64,000 nucleotides of DNA from Asaia bogorensis (GCF_900465345.1 NZ_UEGO01000010.1:1-64000), one strand, 5' to 3'. Positions 1-10,079 are shown, counted from the stretch's first letter. The notes: a model not told the origin generated them from the sequence alone. Made by a program: numbers and translations.

Positions 1-100
1 GAGACTTCCACCCGATCCCATCCCGAACTCGGCCGTGAAACGCCCCAGCGCCTATGATACTGCATCTCAAGATGCGGAAAAGTCGGTCGCCGCCAGGTCC
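1..100 (+). rRNA. rrf: 5S ribosomal RNA, 3' part
   Basis: The window opens inside a 5S rRNA gene. The conserved run CCCGATCCCATCCCGAACTC is seen at about 11-30, followed by the CCGTGAAACG segment and the 3' strand of the terminal helix ending near GCCGCCAGGTCC. The 5' end lies outside the window, and the exact 3' end is estimated. The initiator tRNA 34 bases downstream matches the usual alphaproteobacterial operon order (16S, Ile/Ala tRNAs, 23S, 5S, fMet tRNA). Confidence 0.9.
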
Positions 101-133
101 CCTGATCCACCCCACAAAACACACCACCACCCC

Positions 134-210
<77 letters not shown>

Positions 211-344
211 AATACCCTACAGACATAATCCAGGGACAGCGCAGATCTCACCCAGAGAACAGGCGCTTCTCGCGTTGTACGTATGGCTCGCTCTGAGCGC
301 TCTTGTCGTGCAGCATGCGTTTGGTGGAAAAAGAATCTGATCTA

Positions 345-1175
345 TCAGCGTGGTACGGCTCGACGCCAATTGCCGAGCCGTGTCTTCTTGTAGTCCATAT
401 CAATCACATCAAAAGCTTCTGCAATTGCGTTGTGGTGCCTGAACGCAAGACCACCATGATCGTCAGCGACAGATTGATCATTTACAATCCGCGACAGCCA
501 ACGCATCGAAGCGATCGTCGTGACGCCGGGCCCCGTTTCAACCCAGATATTTTCGAAATCGCCGACATGGCAGTAGCGTGTAAGGTTTGCGAAGATTCCC
601 TCCAGGATAGCGCCGATCACGGGATGGTTCGGTTGTACCATGATGAAGTCGTTATCGACACACCAGGGTGACCCAAACGAATAGGTCAGCAGGCAGGAAA
701 AATCTGCCCCTGCCGCAATGCGTGTAACCGGTGCGTGGGAGTGCGTGTCGACATCCATGTAGATGCCCCCATGTTTGTACAGAGCAGCAATACGCCAAAA
801 ATCGGCACGCATGGCTGGATGAAAGCAGCAATCGAAGAGTCTGAGGCCCTCATTGCCATGTTCCTGATACATGAAGGCGCGTGCTGAGGCATCGCAAACC
901 AGCTCGTGCTGGCACTCAGGGTTCACGGCAATGGTTGTTGCAATGCTGCGCCGCACATCCTCGGGTGGGTTTGCAGCATGCCAATACTGGATAATCCGGT
1001 ATGGGATGGATGAAGGCAATCCGTTATCCTGCCCTGGTGGAACGATCCTGAGCCAGTGATTTTCCATTCCCTCTGCCAGCAGGTCGAAACAGGCCATGCG
1101 GTCCCCTTCTCTGACGCGACGCAAGGCAGGGGGTGCAGAAATTGCGCGACCGCTTTTCATGTCCTGAACTGTCAT
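345..1175 (-). CDS. DXD-motif glycosyltransferase (Gly_transf_sug type)
   Basis: Encodes about 276 residues resembling the glycosyltransferase sugar-binding family with a DXD motif (OCH1-like or capsular mannosyl/galactosyltransferases). The signature GGIYMDVDTHSH lies near residues 134-145; the two Asp should bind the metal-nucleotide-sugar. Upstream, RADFWRIAALYKHGG is the typical helix before the motif, and DNDFIMVQPNHP fits the family after it. The ATG at 1175 is preferred over a TTG five codons upstream because AGGAG lies just before it. There is no signal peptide, so it is probably cytoplasmic and builds a surface glycan. Acceptor and sugar cannot be inferred. The other genes of this block are also carbohydrate- or envelope-related. 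Confidence 0.75.
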   Translation of the reverse strand: MTVQDMKSGRAISAPPALRRVREGDRMACFDLLAEGMENHWLRIVPPGQDNGLPSSIPYRIIQYWHAANPPEDVRRSIATTIAVNPECQHELVCDASARAFMYQEHGNEGLRLFDCCFHPAMRADFWRIAALYKHGGIYMDVDTHSHAPVTRIAAGADFSCLLTYSFGSPWCVDNDFIMVQPNHPVIGAILEGIFANLTRYCHVGDFENIWVETGPGVTTIASMRWLSRIVNDQSVADDHGGLAFRHHNAIAEAFDVIDMDYKKTRLGNWRRAVPR

Positions 1176-1346
1176 CCAACTCCTGTGCAAGGCATGTTAT
1201 CCAACGGCGTCCTACCCCACGATCAAGGCTGGGGCCATATATACCCGGCTTCTTTCATTGTTCTGCGTGTATATGAAGTCGGACTCAAATCTCTTTTTCG
1301 CGTCTCGTCGCGTTGACTGGCACAGTCTGGCTTCGGGTCGGGTCAA

Positions 1347-2075
1347 TCACATATTGTTGGCCAGTTCGTCGAGAGCTTGCGGCTTTGTGTGAACGACACC
1401 GTCTGTTGTCACCACGAGCAGGTGATCGCCAACCCATTCCGCCAGAAAGATATTCTCAAGATCACCCAGTCCGCGGCGCGCGAGTATCGCCATGAGCCAG
1501 TCTTTCGAACGCTTGAGTGCTTCCAGTTCCTTTTCCTGAATTTCTCCACGATGAACCAGAAACTGTGCTGGCTTCTTGGTCTCCTTTTTCATGATCACGC
1601 TGACATGGCCGGTCGTCTCGATCTGGGCGAAATCAATATCATCAAAGCTGAAGATGTTCTGCATGCGCAGAGCGGTCGCGACATCCTTGAGATCGATACG
1701 ACTGGCATTCTCGTTGAAATTCTCGATGAGGAATACGCCATCACGGATCAGGGTGATCGGCTCGCCTATCGTGCGCTTTCTCAGATCAGGGATCTTTCGT
1801 GAGAGGTAATTGAAAAGCGCCATGAGCAGGATGCACAGGATGAGCAGGGCGATATAATGGAGGATGGGCAGCTTGTCGTTGTAGAGAATACCTCCGACAA
1901 CGCCGCCCAGTATGAAATTGCCGACCAGATCGACCGCCGACATCATGGCAATCTGATTACGCCCGGTCACATTGAGATAGGTGATGATGAGGGAAAACCC
2001 GATCACGAGCTTGAGAATAACCCAAAGATAGACAGTGATCACGATCAGGCAGCCTTCAAGTCGTTCATGACACAC
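1347..2075 (-). CDS. DUF421 (YetF-family) membrane protein
   Basis: About 242 residues with three hydrophobic segments in the first 90 residues, then a soluble alpha/beta domain. This is the layout of DUF421/YetF proteins. Family-like features are LNVTGRNQIAMMSAVDLVGNF after the first segment, and the soluble part beginning GEPITLIRDGVFLIENFNENA. The family is widespread; its biochemical role is not established, although Bacillus relatives are tied to spore or envelope physiology. The first codon is GTG at 2075; a second GTG at 2042, preceded by GAAGG, would remove eleven residues and leave a cleaner membrane N-terminus, so the start is uncertain. It is a single gene with about 130-170 bases on either side. 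Confidence 0.8.
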   Translation of the reverse strand: MCHERLEGCLIVITVYLWVILKLVIGFSLIITYLNVTGRNQIAMMSAVDLVGNFILGGVVGGILYNDKLPILHYIALLILCILLMALFNYLSRKIPDLRKRTIGEPITLIRDGVFLIENFNENASRIDLKDVATALRMQNIFSFDDIDFAQIETTGHVSVIMKKETKKPAQFLVHRGEIQEKELEALKRSKDWLMAILARRGLGDLENIFLAEWVGDHLLVVTTDGVVHTKPQALDELANNM

Positions 2076-2209
2076 AGAAAAACGTGCAGGACGCCCGGTC
2101 AGGCCATGCCCTGCATCTGATATGCCCTTGGGAGCACAGGAAATTCAAACGACTGGATAAGTGACAGGTTCAGAAGGGCGAAAAGACTCCGGAGTTCGCC
2201 AGGCTGCGC

Positions 2210-3202
2210 TCATTTTTGCGGGAGTAAACTGTAGTAATAGGTCGTCCAGGCAATACCGGCAGGAGAAACCGGAATTTCCGGGCCGCCACGATCACCACAT
2301 TGCCAGGTGACTCGCAGATGATGTGCAAATCTTATCGGGTCGTCCTGATGCCATCGCCAGGCTGAGACCTGGTCACTGATGACGTCAGGCCCGCTTGCGC
2401 CTGCATAGCGGTTGTAAAACACACCGAAGCTATCACTGGCGAAAGGGGCATCCTGGAAGTTGAATGATGATCCGAAGTAATCTTCCGTGCCGGAGGATTC
2501 ATACTGAGGCTCAGTCGCGTGGTCGATATAGTAGCGAAAATTCCCTTCGACACAGTTTTCATTTGTGCCAAGCCGGTCATTATGGCGGTCCATGAAAAAT
2601 TGCAGTCCAGCCAGACGTCCTGGCCCGCTCACGTCAAGAAGAGTAACTTCTTCATAGGGATGAACGGTAATCTGGCCTCCGTATTGATCACCCCCACTAA
2701 CGGTGTGGAGTTCTTCTGTGGGCCGCACAGAAGGATCTGATTCTCCCTGGAGCCAGCCCCATAATTTGAGAGGGTGCTTGCCGCCGTTGTGAAAGAAGGC
2801 CTGAAGATCCTTGCGATAGGGTATTTTGAGGCCAAAAGTGCAGCCCAGACGACCGATCGAACTCGAACACGAGACCGTGCGCGAATGAAAACGCTTGGCC
2901 CCATATGTCCCAGAGAGCCCCATGGAAAGTACGACACTGGGTGTTTTTTCGCCGCCGATCCTGAAATGGAGGTTGGAAAGATCGACGTCAGGGCCTTCTC
3001 CAGCCAGGGCGATATTGATGACTGTCACGTTGCCAGCATCATCATGTCGTACCGCCAGAGGCAAGTCGTGCCCAGGTTCAACAACGACACGCTCCCAATG
3101 CGATGACCACACAGCGGGTTGGGCCATACCTGTTCTGATCGAAGCTGCGATGAGAACAGGAAGAATCCAATGACGTATCAGACGCTGCTTGGAAAGGCAC
3201 AT
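2210..3202 (-). CDS. Secreted DUF2961 protein (GH172-like glycosidase)
   Basis: About 330 residues. The ATG at 3202 gives a signal peptide (basic start, hydrophobic core, cleavage near GMAQ), while an upstream ATG at 3265 would lie inside the neighbouring gene. The block SSGTEDYFGSSFNF, near residue 236, matches the Gly-Thr-Glu-Asp-Tyr-Phe-Gly signature of DUF2961, whose characterised members (GH172) are fructofuranosidases or arabinofuranosidases acting on difructose anhydrides or arabinan. The C-terminal RWHQDDPIRFAHHLRVTWQCG also fits the jelly-roll fold. It starts four bases after the stop of the AT-rich glycosyltransferase-like gene, so the two are probably cotranscribed. The role in glycan trimming or scavenging is inferred. 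Confidence 0.75.
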   Translation of the reverse strand: MCLSKQRLIRHWILPVLIAASIRTGMAQPAVWSSHWERVVVEPGHDLPLAVRHDDAGNVTVINIALAGEGPDVDLSNLHFRIGGEKTPSVVLSMGLSGTYGAKRFHSRTVSCSSSIGRLGCTFGLKIPYRKDLQAFFHNGGKHPLKLWGWLQGESDPSVRPTEELHTVSGGDQYGGQITVHPYEEVTLLDVSGPGRLAGLQFFMDRHNDRLGTNENCVEGNFRYYIDHATEPQYESSGTEDYFGSSFNFQDAPFASDSFGVFYNRYAGASGPDVISDQVSAWRWHQDDPIRFAHHLRVTWQCGDRGGPEIPVSPAGIAWTTYYYSLLPQK

Positions 3203-3206
3203 ATGA

Positions 3207-4109
3207 TCAGAAAAGCCCCATGCGATCAAAGTGGCTGAGCATGTAAACCGTCGGGAAGCCGTCAACTATATCGGGCTGGTGCAGGTATTCCCATGTGTAA
3301 ACCCAAACAGGGCTATAGTTACAATGGTCTCTTATTGAAAGAAGATGCGTGTAAAGGCAGGCTTCCGGTTTGAAGTTATCAGTGATAAATTTGAAATCAA
3401 ATACTTTATGTCCTTTCTTGATGTGGAGCCAGTAGTGAAATATTTGATGTTCAAAATCCTGATAACAGATGGTTTCCAGAAATTTTGCAAGTGATCCGTA
3501 TCTGTCAGATAAATAATCGAAGAACTCTCCCAGATCAGTCCCCGCATAATATGGTGCATCAAAGAACCACGTATAAATGATATCACCATCTGCATTTTTC
3601 AGATCGTTTGTGTTTTCTCCCTCAAAATGTCTCAGGCAAGTTGCTGTGATCGATGAGATATCTGGAAGTCGCATACATGATCCGACCAGTATCTCCTTAT
3701 GGTAGTTTTCCTCCATGGCATCGAAAACGCTGCTCAGATCTCTGACGGCGGCTGTATCACCATCAATACTCGAGATTCTTTTATAACCCTGTTCGTATGC
3801 CCATTTCAGCAGCACAAATTTTTTGATGTTTACAACGCAGTGATCTGTATTGTGTCTGTATCTTGCGAGAACTTCATCTGACTTCAGGATTCTACTAATA
3901 TATCCATCAATATTCACAATGATTATATTGATTGATTTCGAGATGGATGGAACCAGTCGGGCAAATCGTCGATATTCTTCCTCATTCGAGGCCCCAAGAA
4001 TGATATCGAAATTGCAATCGCTCGTGCGAGCCTCAACCGAATTGATAAAAGAGATGAGCCAATTCATCTTGGGCAGATTGCATGGTATCACAAAGCAGTC
4101 ACGTTTCAT
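3207..4109 (-). CDS. AT-rich glycosyltransferase-like protein
   Basis: A 300-residue soluble protein with no clear match to a named family. The start MKRDCFVIPCNL, the following beta-alpha pattern and a SSIDGDTAA motif near residues 111-119 (a DXD-like Asp-Gly-Asp) suggest a GT-A glycosyltransferase. The middle and C-terminal parts carry many aromatic residues. Base composition is strikingly more AT-rich than all neighbours, including the 3' GT-poor noncoding tail, which points to recent transfer. The stop is four bases before the start of the GH172-like gene, suggesting a two-gene unit for making and trimming a surface glycan. Function is an inference from fold-like features only. Confidence 0.5.
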   Translation of the reverse strand: MKRDCFVIPCNLPKMNWLISFINSVEARTSDCNFDIILGASNEEEYRRFARLVPSISKSINIIIVNIDGYISRILKSDEVLARYRHNTDHCVVNIKKFVLLKWAYEQGYKRISSIDGDTAAVRDLSSVFDAMEENYHKEILVGSCMRLPDISSITATCLRHFEGENTNDLKNADGDIIYTWFFDAPYYAGTDLGEFFDYLSDRYGSLAKFLETICYQDFEHQIFHYWLHIKKGHKVFDFKFITDNFKPEACLYTHLLSIRDHCNYSPVWVYTWEYLHQPDIVDGFPTVYMLSHFDRMGLF

Positions 4110-4239
4110 TTTTTTCTCGCTATGGCTTTTATTTTCTTCGGTTCATACTGGAAACCAGAGCCAATAGAAATACACAGTGTATCGAGGCAAAAAATAATCT
4201 GCCGTTTCTTGTCAGAGGCAAATTGCTCACTGATTCGTT

Positions 4240-4254
4240 GTTCGTGTTTTGTTC
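4240..4254 (+). promoter_or_regulatory. LexA (SOS) box upstream of imuA
   Basis: The sequence GTTC, seven bases, GTTC occurs 33 bases before the imuA start codon. GTTC-N7-GTTC is the established LexA operator of alphaproteobacteria, and imuA-imuB-dnaE2 cassettes are classic members of their SOS regulon. Both half-sites are perfect. The match and position are seen directly; LexA binding is inferred. Confidence 0.88.
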
Positions 4255-4287
4255 TTGTGGTATCGCTGCCGTGAAAGGAGGTCTTTC

Positions 4288-5121
4288 ATGGCAAACTTGG
4301 CTATGTTGCGCGACAGCATCGTGCAGATCGAGCAGCGTTATCAGCGCGGTTTTGCAGCGCTTTACCTACAGACGGGCATGGCTGCCGTTGACGAGGCGCT
4401 CAAGGGTGGGCTGCGTCGAGGGGCTGTGCATGAGTTTCTGGGGGAGGGACATGATCAAGGGCTTTGCGCCCGCCCGACGCGTTTCATAGCGCAGATTCTG
4501 GCGCGGAGTGCGGGGCCTGTCATCTGGCTTGTGCCTGCCCTCTCCGGGAATCACCCCATAGGGCATCGCGGCGCAGCGCAGGGAAGGGGCGGCGGCCCCG
4601 GTTTTACCTCGGTGCCGGCCCTGGCGGGGCTGCGTGATGCCGGGTTGGATGGCGCGCGGCTGCTCTGTGTTGAGGTCGAAGCTGCACGCCTGGTCGGTAC
4701 GATGGAAGATGTGCTGCGCACCAGAGGGGTGACAGCCGTTGTGGCTGATCTGCCTGAACCATTATCCCTTACAGCTTCGCGTCGCCTGCATCTGGCGGCA
4801 GAAAAGACGATGGTCACCGGGTTTGTCGTGCATCGCCACACACAGCCTCTCTCGCCCAATTCCTGCTGGACGCGCTGGCGTATCGGCCCTGCGCGTGCCG
4901 ATGCGGTCAGGGTAGGTCTGCGCTCTTTTCCCTCTGCTTCGGGGGGGCTGTCCCTTTCCCTTTTGCGACGTCGTGGGGGTGATGCCCTGTTCTGGAGGGT
5001 CGGTACAGACCATGATGCGTCGGTTTCTTTCCCTGTGGCTGCCCCACTGGCACACGACACTCTGGCACAAGGGACATCCCGAAGCCGACCCCGCCAGACC
5101 TCTGGCCCTTTATGGTCGTGA
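4288..5121 (+). CDS. imuA: ImuA, RecA-like SOS mutasome protein
   Basis: About 277 residues. ImuA is a RecA-related, probably non-recombinogenic protein that works with ImuB and the DnaE2 polymerase in error-prone translesion synthesis after DNA damage. The region TGMAAVDEALKGGLRRGAVHEFLGE is typical of ImuA, with a degenerate P-loop area. The ATG at 4288 is chosen because a near-perfect AAAGGAGG (4274-4281) lies seven bases before it; an upstream start would add a non-homologous stretch. It is the first gene downstream of a perfect SOS box and its 3' end overlaps imuB by about 110 bases, which implies tight translational coupling. Confidence 0.9.
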   Translation: MANLAMLRDSIVQIEQRYQRGFAALYLQTGMAAVDEALKGGLRRGAVHEFLGEGHDQGLCARPTRFIAQILARSAGPVIWLVPALSGNHPIGHRGAAQGRGGGPGFTSVPALAGLRDAGLDGARLLCVEVEAARLVGTMEDVLRTRGVTAVVADLPEPLSLTASRRLHLAAEKTMVTGFVVHRHTQPLSPNSCWTRWRIGPARADAVRVGLRSFPSASGGLSLSLLRRRGGDALFWRVGTDHDASVSFPVAAPLAHDTLAQGTSRSRPRQTSGPLWS

Positions 5122-6571
5122 AGGCCAGAGCCGGAAGATCATGGCGGTTAATCAACCGGCCCGGGATTGCGGGGTGGAAAAAGGTCAGTTTCTGGCCATG
5201 GCACGCAGTCTTGTGCCGGATCTGGCTGCGCATCCCGTTACGCCCGCAGCTGATGCGCGCGCCTTGCACAGGCTGGCATCATGGTGCCGGTGCTTCTCAC
5301 CTCTTGTCGCGGTCGATCCGCCAGATGGCCTGTGGATCGACAGCACGGGATGCGCCCATCTTTTTGGAGGTGAGGTCGCCATGCTGGAAACCGTAAGGGA
5401 CAGGCTCATGGCGCAGGGGCATGCCGTTCGTGCAGCCTTGGCCGATACGGCTGGAGCGGCTCATGCTCTGGCCCGCTTCGGTGCAAAGGATCTGCTTTGT
5501 ATTCCCTCTGGCAGCGTGGCTGCAGCACTCGACTCCCTGCCCGTCGCTGCCTTGCGGCTTGATGATGAGGCACAGTCGCGGCTTGGTCTTCTGGGAATTA
5601 GCCGTGTGGCGGATCTGCGTGCCGTGCCGCGTGCTGCGCTGACGCGCCGCTTCGGCAAGGCGGTGCTGTGTCGTCTTGATCAGGCGCTTGGACACCAGAA
5701 AGAAGCTCTGGATTTCGATCAGCCTGCAACAGCCCTGAGCGTGAAGCGCCATCTGATGGAACCAATCGGCACGGCCGAAAGCATCGCGCAGGTCATGGAC
5801 GTCCTGTGTCAGGATATCGCGACCCTCTTGCAGAAGAGGGGCCTTGGCGCGCGTCGGGTCGATCTGCTTTGCCATCGCGTGGATGACGTGGTTCAGGCAG
5901 TGCGGGTGGGAACGGCTGAGCCGGTTAACGAGGCCATGCGCCTGTCCCGCCTGCTTCAGGAGCGTATCGAGACAATCGATCCAGGGTTTGGCATCGAAGT
6001 CATGAGCCTGCATGTCGGTCACGCCCAGCCCCGCTCGCCGGTGACAGAGGGAGCCATGTTACCGGAGTCCTCCACAGGAGCGGGCGGGCTTCTTCAGGCA
6101 GGTCATCCCTCGGCAGGAGAGTCGCTCGTGGTTCTGGCAGAACGACTGCGCAACAAGCCGGGTTTGCGGGCGATCTATCATCTGGCGGAAACCGATTCAC
6201 CCTTCCCCGAGATGGCCCAGACACAGGGCCTTGCGCCTGTTTCATCGTTGGAAGGCGCTCCACGGCGCTCACGCTGGCCGCGACCAACCCGGCTTTTTGC
6301 ACCGCCACGCGCTATCGCCGCGCCAGAACTGACGGACCACGACGCGCCTCAGGGCTTTGTCTGGCAAGGGCAGAAACTGCGTGTTTGCGGGGCTGATGGG
6401 CCGGAGCGGCTACACGGTGCCTGGTGGCAGCATCCCGCGCAGGCAGGGGCCATACGCGATTACTGGATTGTGGAAACCGAGCAAGGCGATCGCTTCTGGC
6501 TGTTTCGTCGGGGGGACGGTCAGCATCCCTGGTCGGGTGACGGGGCGTGGTTCGTCCACGGGCTGTTCTGA
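5012..6571 (+). CDS. imuB: ImuB, inactive Y-family polymerase homologue
   Basis: About 519 residues. ImuB is a Y-family polymerase relative that lacks catalytic activity and acts as the bridge between the beta clamp, ImuA and DnaE2. The start MMRRFLSLWLPHW is characteristic; where active Y polymerases have an acidic palm motif near the N-terminus, this protein has none, as expected. Later blocks such as AMARSLVPDLAAHP and GLLGISRVADLRAVPR fit the palm/finger and helix-hairpin-helix regions. The ATG at 5012 was chosen from this conserved start, with GGAGG at 4994-4998. The gene overlaps imuA heavily upstream and shares one base with the next small gene (TGATG). Confidence 0.92.
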   Translation: MMRRFLSLWLPHWHTTLWHKGHPEADPARPLALYGREGQSRKIMAVNQPARDCGVEKGQFLAMARSLVPDLAAHPVTPAADARALHRLASWCRCFSPLVAVDPPDGLWIDSTGCAHLFGGEVAMLETVRDRLMAQGHAVRAALADTAGAAHALARFGAKDLLCIPSGSVAAALDSLPVAALRLDDEAQSRLGLLGISRVADLRAVPRAALTRRFGKAVLCRLDQALGHQKEALDFDQPATALSVKRHLMEPIGTAESIAQVMDVLCQDIATLLQKRGLGARRVDLLCHRVDDVVQAVRVGTAEPVNEAMRLSRLLQERIETIDPGFGIEVMSLHVGHAQPRSPVTEGAMLPESSTGAGGLLQAGHPSAGESLVVLAERLRNKPGLRAIYHLAETDSPFPEMAQTQGLAPVSSLEGAPRRSRWPRPTRLFAPPRAIAAPELTDHDAPQGFVWQGQKLRVCGADGPERLHGAWWQHPAQAGAIRDYWIVETEQGDRFWLFRRGDGQHPWSGDGAWFVHGLF

Positions 6572-6834
6572 TGACACAGGATTTTGCCTCTCCTCCGGCC
6601 ATGCGTTCTGCCGAGCCCCGCGAGATTGCGGAGGCTCTGACCCATGCCCTGCGTTTTGACGGGCGTCGGCGTGTTCATGATGCTGATGAATTGATGGCGA
6701 CCCTCGTGGCCGAGCGGCTGGTGGCGCATCTGGCGCGCTGTGGTTTCGTGCTCATGAAACGTGCCGATGCCGTGGCGCATGATACGAGTGGGCATCATCA
6801 TCCCAATGACAGGGCAAAAGGCGAGGGGGCATGA
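6571..6834 (+). CDS. Small conserved-looking protein inside the imu cassette
   Basis: An 87-residue ORF placed exactly between imuB and dnaE2. Its ATG shares a base with the imuB stop (TGATG) and its stop overlaps the dnaE2 start (ATGA), so it can only be translated by coupling. The core [29 protein letters not shown], then CGFVLMKR, is charged and helical, resembling a small alphaproteobacterial protein of unknown function that I recall elsewhere; I could not confirm this. The tail is His- and Lys-rich. No membrane segment or signal peptide. Function unknown; location suggests an accessory role in the SOS mutasome, or a passenger. Confidence 0.7.
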   Translation: MTQDFASPPAMRSAEPREIAEALTHALRFDGRRRVHDADELMATLVAERLVAHLARCGFVLMKRADAVAHDTSGHHHPNDRAKGEGA

Positions 6835-9800
6835 CCACGCCGCTTCATGTCACGTCCTATTATTCCTTTTTGCGTGGCGTAAGTGCGCCGCACGACCTGT
6901 TTTCTGTCGCCCAGGCCCAGGAGCACAGGGCGCTCGCGCTGACCGACCGCCATTCGGTGGCCGGCATGGTGCGCGCCCATGATGCCGCACGTCAGAGCGG
7001 TGTAAGGCTGTTGCCCGGCTGTCGGCTCGATCTGCTCGATGGGTCGACTCTTCTGGCCTATCCGGTTGATCGTGCGGGGTGGGGGGCGCTTTGCCGTCTG
7101 TTGACGCTTGGGCACCGCCGAGGTGCGCGGGACGTCTTTTCGCTCGACTGGGGAGATCTGCTTCAGGGGGCACGGGGGCTTGTTCTGGTTCTGCTGCCCG
7201 ATCAGCCCGATGCCCAGGCACAGCAGCAGTTTCAGCATCTGGCCCGGATCGGTGCGGCCAATAGCCAGCCGGTTTATTGCGGGCTTTCGCATTGCAATGC
7301 GCCGGGTGACCTGCTGCGCCTGCGGGCGCTGGAGGCACTGGCCGCCTCCTGTGGCGTAGCTGCCGTGGTGACGGGCGACGTGCTCTATCACGAGGCGCGC
7401 TGCCATGTTTTGCAGGATGTCGTAACTGCCATTCGTGAGAACTGCACGCTCGATACGCTGGGGGAGCGACGTGAAAATCATGGTGACAGGGCCCTCAAGA
7501 CGCCTGGTGCTGTGGCGCAGCTTTATGAGGCTTTTCCCGAAGCACTGGCCCGCGTGGCCGAGATCGAAGCGCATTGCCGCTTTTCGATGGATGATCTTTG
7601 CTACCAGTATCCGCAGGAGACTGACCGGCCGGATGAGACGCCGCAGCAGACCCTTACCCGTCTGGTGCAGGAGGCCCTGCCAAGGCGTTATCCTGCCGGG
7701 GTGACGGATGCGGTCAGGCAACAGATCGCCCATGAACTCGCCTTGATCGGCTCGCTTGATTACGCGCCCTATTTTCTGACCGTGCACAGCATCGTGCATC
7801 AGGCGCGTGCGCTCGATATTGTCTGTCAGGGGCGTGGTTCTGCCGCCAATTCCGCCATCTGCTATGTGCTGGGTATCACGGCGATCGACCCCGTGCGTTC
7901 CGGTCTTCTGTTCGAGCGGTTCATTTCCGCAGAGCGTCGTGAGCCCCCCGATATCGATGTTGATTTCGAAAGCGACCGGCGCGAGGAAATCATCCAGTGG
8001 ATCTATCGCCGCTACGGTCGCAGCCATGCAGCGCTGTGTGCCACCCTCATGCGCTATCGCCCCAAGGGGGCCTTGCGCGAGACAGGCAAGGTGCTGGGGT
8101 TGAGCGAGGATCTGCTGGGCCTGCTCTCGAAATATCTTGCCTCGTCACTGGGGGATCCGGAACAGCTCAAGGCACGTGCGGCGGAGCTGAACCTCAATCT
8201 GTCAGATCGACGCCTGGCGCTGACCCTGCGTGTGGCTGCTGAGCTGGTGGGCATACCACGCCAGCTTGGCACTCATCCGGGGGGCTTCGTGCTGACCCGC
8301 GACCGGCTGGATGAACTCGTGCCCATTCAGCCTGCTGCAATGGAGGATCGGCAGATCATCGTCTGGGACAAGGACGATATCGACATTCTCAAATTCATGA
8401 AGGTCGATGTGCTGGGCCTGGGCATGCTGGGATGTCTGCGCCGGGGGTTCGAGCTTCTGGCTGAGCATCGCATCCGCCAGCTCGATATGGGCTCGGTACC
8501 GCCTGAAGATGATGCGACCTATGCCATGATCCGCCGTGCCGACACGCTGGGCACATTCCAGATCGAGAGCCGCGCCCAGATGTCCATGCTGCCGCGCCTC
8601 AAGCCCAGGACGTTCTATGATCTCGTCATTCAGGTGGCCATTGTGCGCCCGGGTCCCATCCAGGGTGATATGGTCCATCCCTATCTGCGACGGCGTGAGG
8701 GGATCGAGCTGCCGGATTACCCGCAGCCGGAGCTCAGACAGATTCTTGGCAAGACCCTGGGTGTCCCCCTGTTTCAGGAGCAGGCCATGCAGGTGGCCAT
8801 CAAATGCGCTGGCTTCACGCCCGGTGAGGCCGACCAGCTGCGCCGCTCCATGGCGACGTTCAAGTTCACTGGCGGGGTCTCGCATTTCAAAACGAAGTTG
8901 ATCGAGGGCATGGTTGCCAATCATTATGATCGCGCATTTGCCGAACGGACCTTCCGTCAGCTTGAAGGCTTTGGGTCCTATGGCTTTCCTGAAAGCCATG
9001 CGGCGAGTTTTGCCCTTGTGGCCTATGTTTCGAATTATCTGAAATGCCACCATCCCGATGTGTTTTGCGCGGCCCTGCTCAATTCGCAGCCTATGGGATT
9101 TTATGCCCCGGCTCAGGTGGTGCGTGACGCGCGCGAACATGGCGTGACCGTGCACGCTATCGACATCAATGCCTCGCGTTGGGATTGCGTGCTTGAGCCG
9201 GACCGGGGCAAGCGGACACTGGCCGTGCGTCTTGGTTTGCGCTTTGTGAAGGGTCTGTCGAACGATCATGCGGCCAAACTGATCGCCCATCGCTTTCCGG
9301 CCTATGAGTCGCTCGATGATGTCTGGCGTCGTGCTGCCATTCCTGTCTCGGCGCTTGAGGCGCTGGCGGCGGGAGATGTCTTTCGCAGCCTCGATCTTGA
9401 TCGGCGAGCCGCACTCTGGGCCATCAAGGGGCTGGCAGATACGGTTCTGCCGCTTTTTGCCGCTGCCGATCGCAAGCTCAATCGCCCCGGCCCCGAAGTG
9501 ATCGAGCCCGATTACGCTCCCCGCCCCATGAGTGAGGGCCGCGAGGTTGTGGAAGATTACAACACGCTCGGCCTGACCTTGCGCCAGCACCCGCTGGCGT
9601 TTCTGCGTCCGCAACTGGCTGAGCGAGGCATGGTGACCTGTGCCGATCTGCGCCGGCTGCGCGATGGCAGCCGCGTGGTGGTGCCGGGGCTGGTTCTGAT
9701 GCGTCAGCGCCCGGGCACGGCCCATGGCGTGATGTTCATGACGCTGGAGGATGAAACCGGCACAGCCAATATCATCATCTGGAAAGACCGGGCCGAAGCC

Positions 9801-9986
9801 CAGCGTCGTATTGTGATTGGTGTCAACGCTGTGGCCTGCCATGGAACGCTCCAGCGTGAAGGAGAGGTCATTCACGTGGTGATGCAGCGTCTGGAGGATA
9901 TTACGAATATGATGCGTTCTATTGCCGTGTCCGAGGAAGAAGAGGGGTCGGTGGCACCAAGATTGAAGGCGCGGGATTTTCATTGA
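6831..9986 (+). CDS. dnaE2: DnaE2 (ImuC) error-prone DNA polymerase III alpha subunit
   Basis: 1051 residues, a normal length for DnaE2. It carries out mutagenic lesion bypass, recruited through ImuB. The N-terminal PHP domain covers about residues 1-200 (start [18 protein letters not shown]). The catalytic palm has [15 protein letters not shown] near residues 372-386, which supplies two catalytic Asp, with the third in [10 protein letters not shown] near residue 523. The fingers motif LFQEQAMQ and [21 protein letters not shown] fit, and an OB-fold near 945-985 contains [18 protein letters not shown]. The start overlaps the stop of the small upstream gene by four bases. Expression should be LexA-controlled from the box at 4240. 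Confidence 0.96.
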   Translation: MTTPLHVTSYYSFLRGVSAPHDLFSVAQAQEHRALALTDRHSVAGMVRAHDAARQSGVRLLPGCRLDLLDGSTLLAYPVDRAGWGALCRLLTLGHRRGARDVFSLDWGDLLQGARGLVLVLLPDQPDAQAQQQFQHLARIGAANSQPVYCGLSHCNAPGDLLRLRALEALAASCGVAAVVTGDVLYHEARCHVLQDVVTAIRENCTLDTLGERRENHGDRALKTPGAVAQLYEAFPEALARVAEIEAHCRFSMDDLCYQYPQETDRPDETPQQTLTRLVQEALPRRYPAGVTDAVRQQIAHELALIGSLDYAPYFLTVHSIVHQARALDIVCQGRGSAANSAICYVLGITAIDPVRSGLLFERFISAERREPPDIDVDFESDRREEIIQWIYRRYGRSHAALCATLMRYRPKGALRETGKVLGLSEDLLGLLSKYLASSLGDPEQLKARAAELNLNLSDRRLALTLRVAAELVGIPRQLGTHPGGFVLTRDRLDELVPIQPAAMEDRQIIVWDKDDIDILKFMKVDVLGLGMLGCLRRGFELLAEHRIRQLDMGSVPPEDDATYAMIRRADTLGTFQIESRAQMSMLPRLKPRTFYDLVIQVAIVRPGPIQGDMVHPYLRRREGIELPDYPQPELRQILGKTLGVPLFQEQAMQVAIKCAGFTPGEADQLRRSMATFKFTGGVSHFKTKLIEGMVANHYDRAFAERTFRQLEGFGSYGFPESHAASFALVAYVSNYLKCHHPDVFCAALLNSQPMGFYAPAQVVRDAREHGVTVHAIDINASRWDCVLEPDRGKRTLAVRLGLRFVKGLSNDHAAKLIAHRFPAYESLDDVWRRAAIPVSALEALAAGDVFRSLDLDRRAALWAIKGLADTVLPLFAAADRKLNRPGPEVIEPDYAPRPMSEGREVVEDYNTLGLTLRQHPLAFLRPQLAERGMVTCADLRRLRDGSRVVVPGLVLMRQRPGTAHGVMFMTLEDETGTANIIIWKDRAEAQRRIVIGVNAVACHGTLQREGEVIHVVMQRLEDITNMMRSIAVSEEEEGSVAPRLKARDFH

Positions 9987-10079
9987 GATACAGACCTGTT
10001 TCTTCCTTTTGGAAAAAACTAAGCAATCTTTTGGTCTTTCTGTTATCTTCAAGTATAGATTCAGGGAAAGGATAAGATA

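Noticed and set aside
1857-2120. 87-codon plus-strand ORF opposite DUF421
   Set aside because: Shadow of a minus-strand gene; hydrophilic and without any family signature.
6798-8027. 409-codon minus-strand ORF opposite the start of dnaE2
   Set aside because: Antisense to strongly conserved coding sequence, no domain seen.
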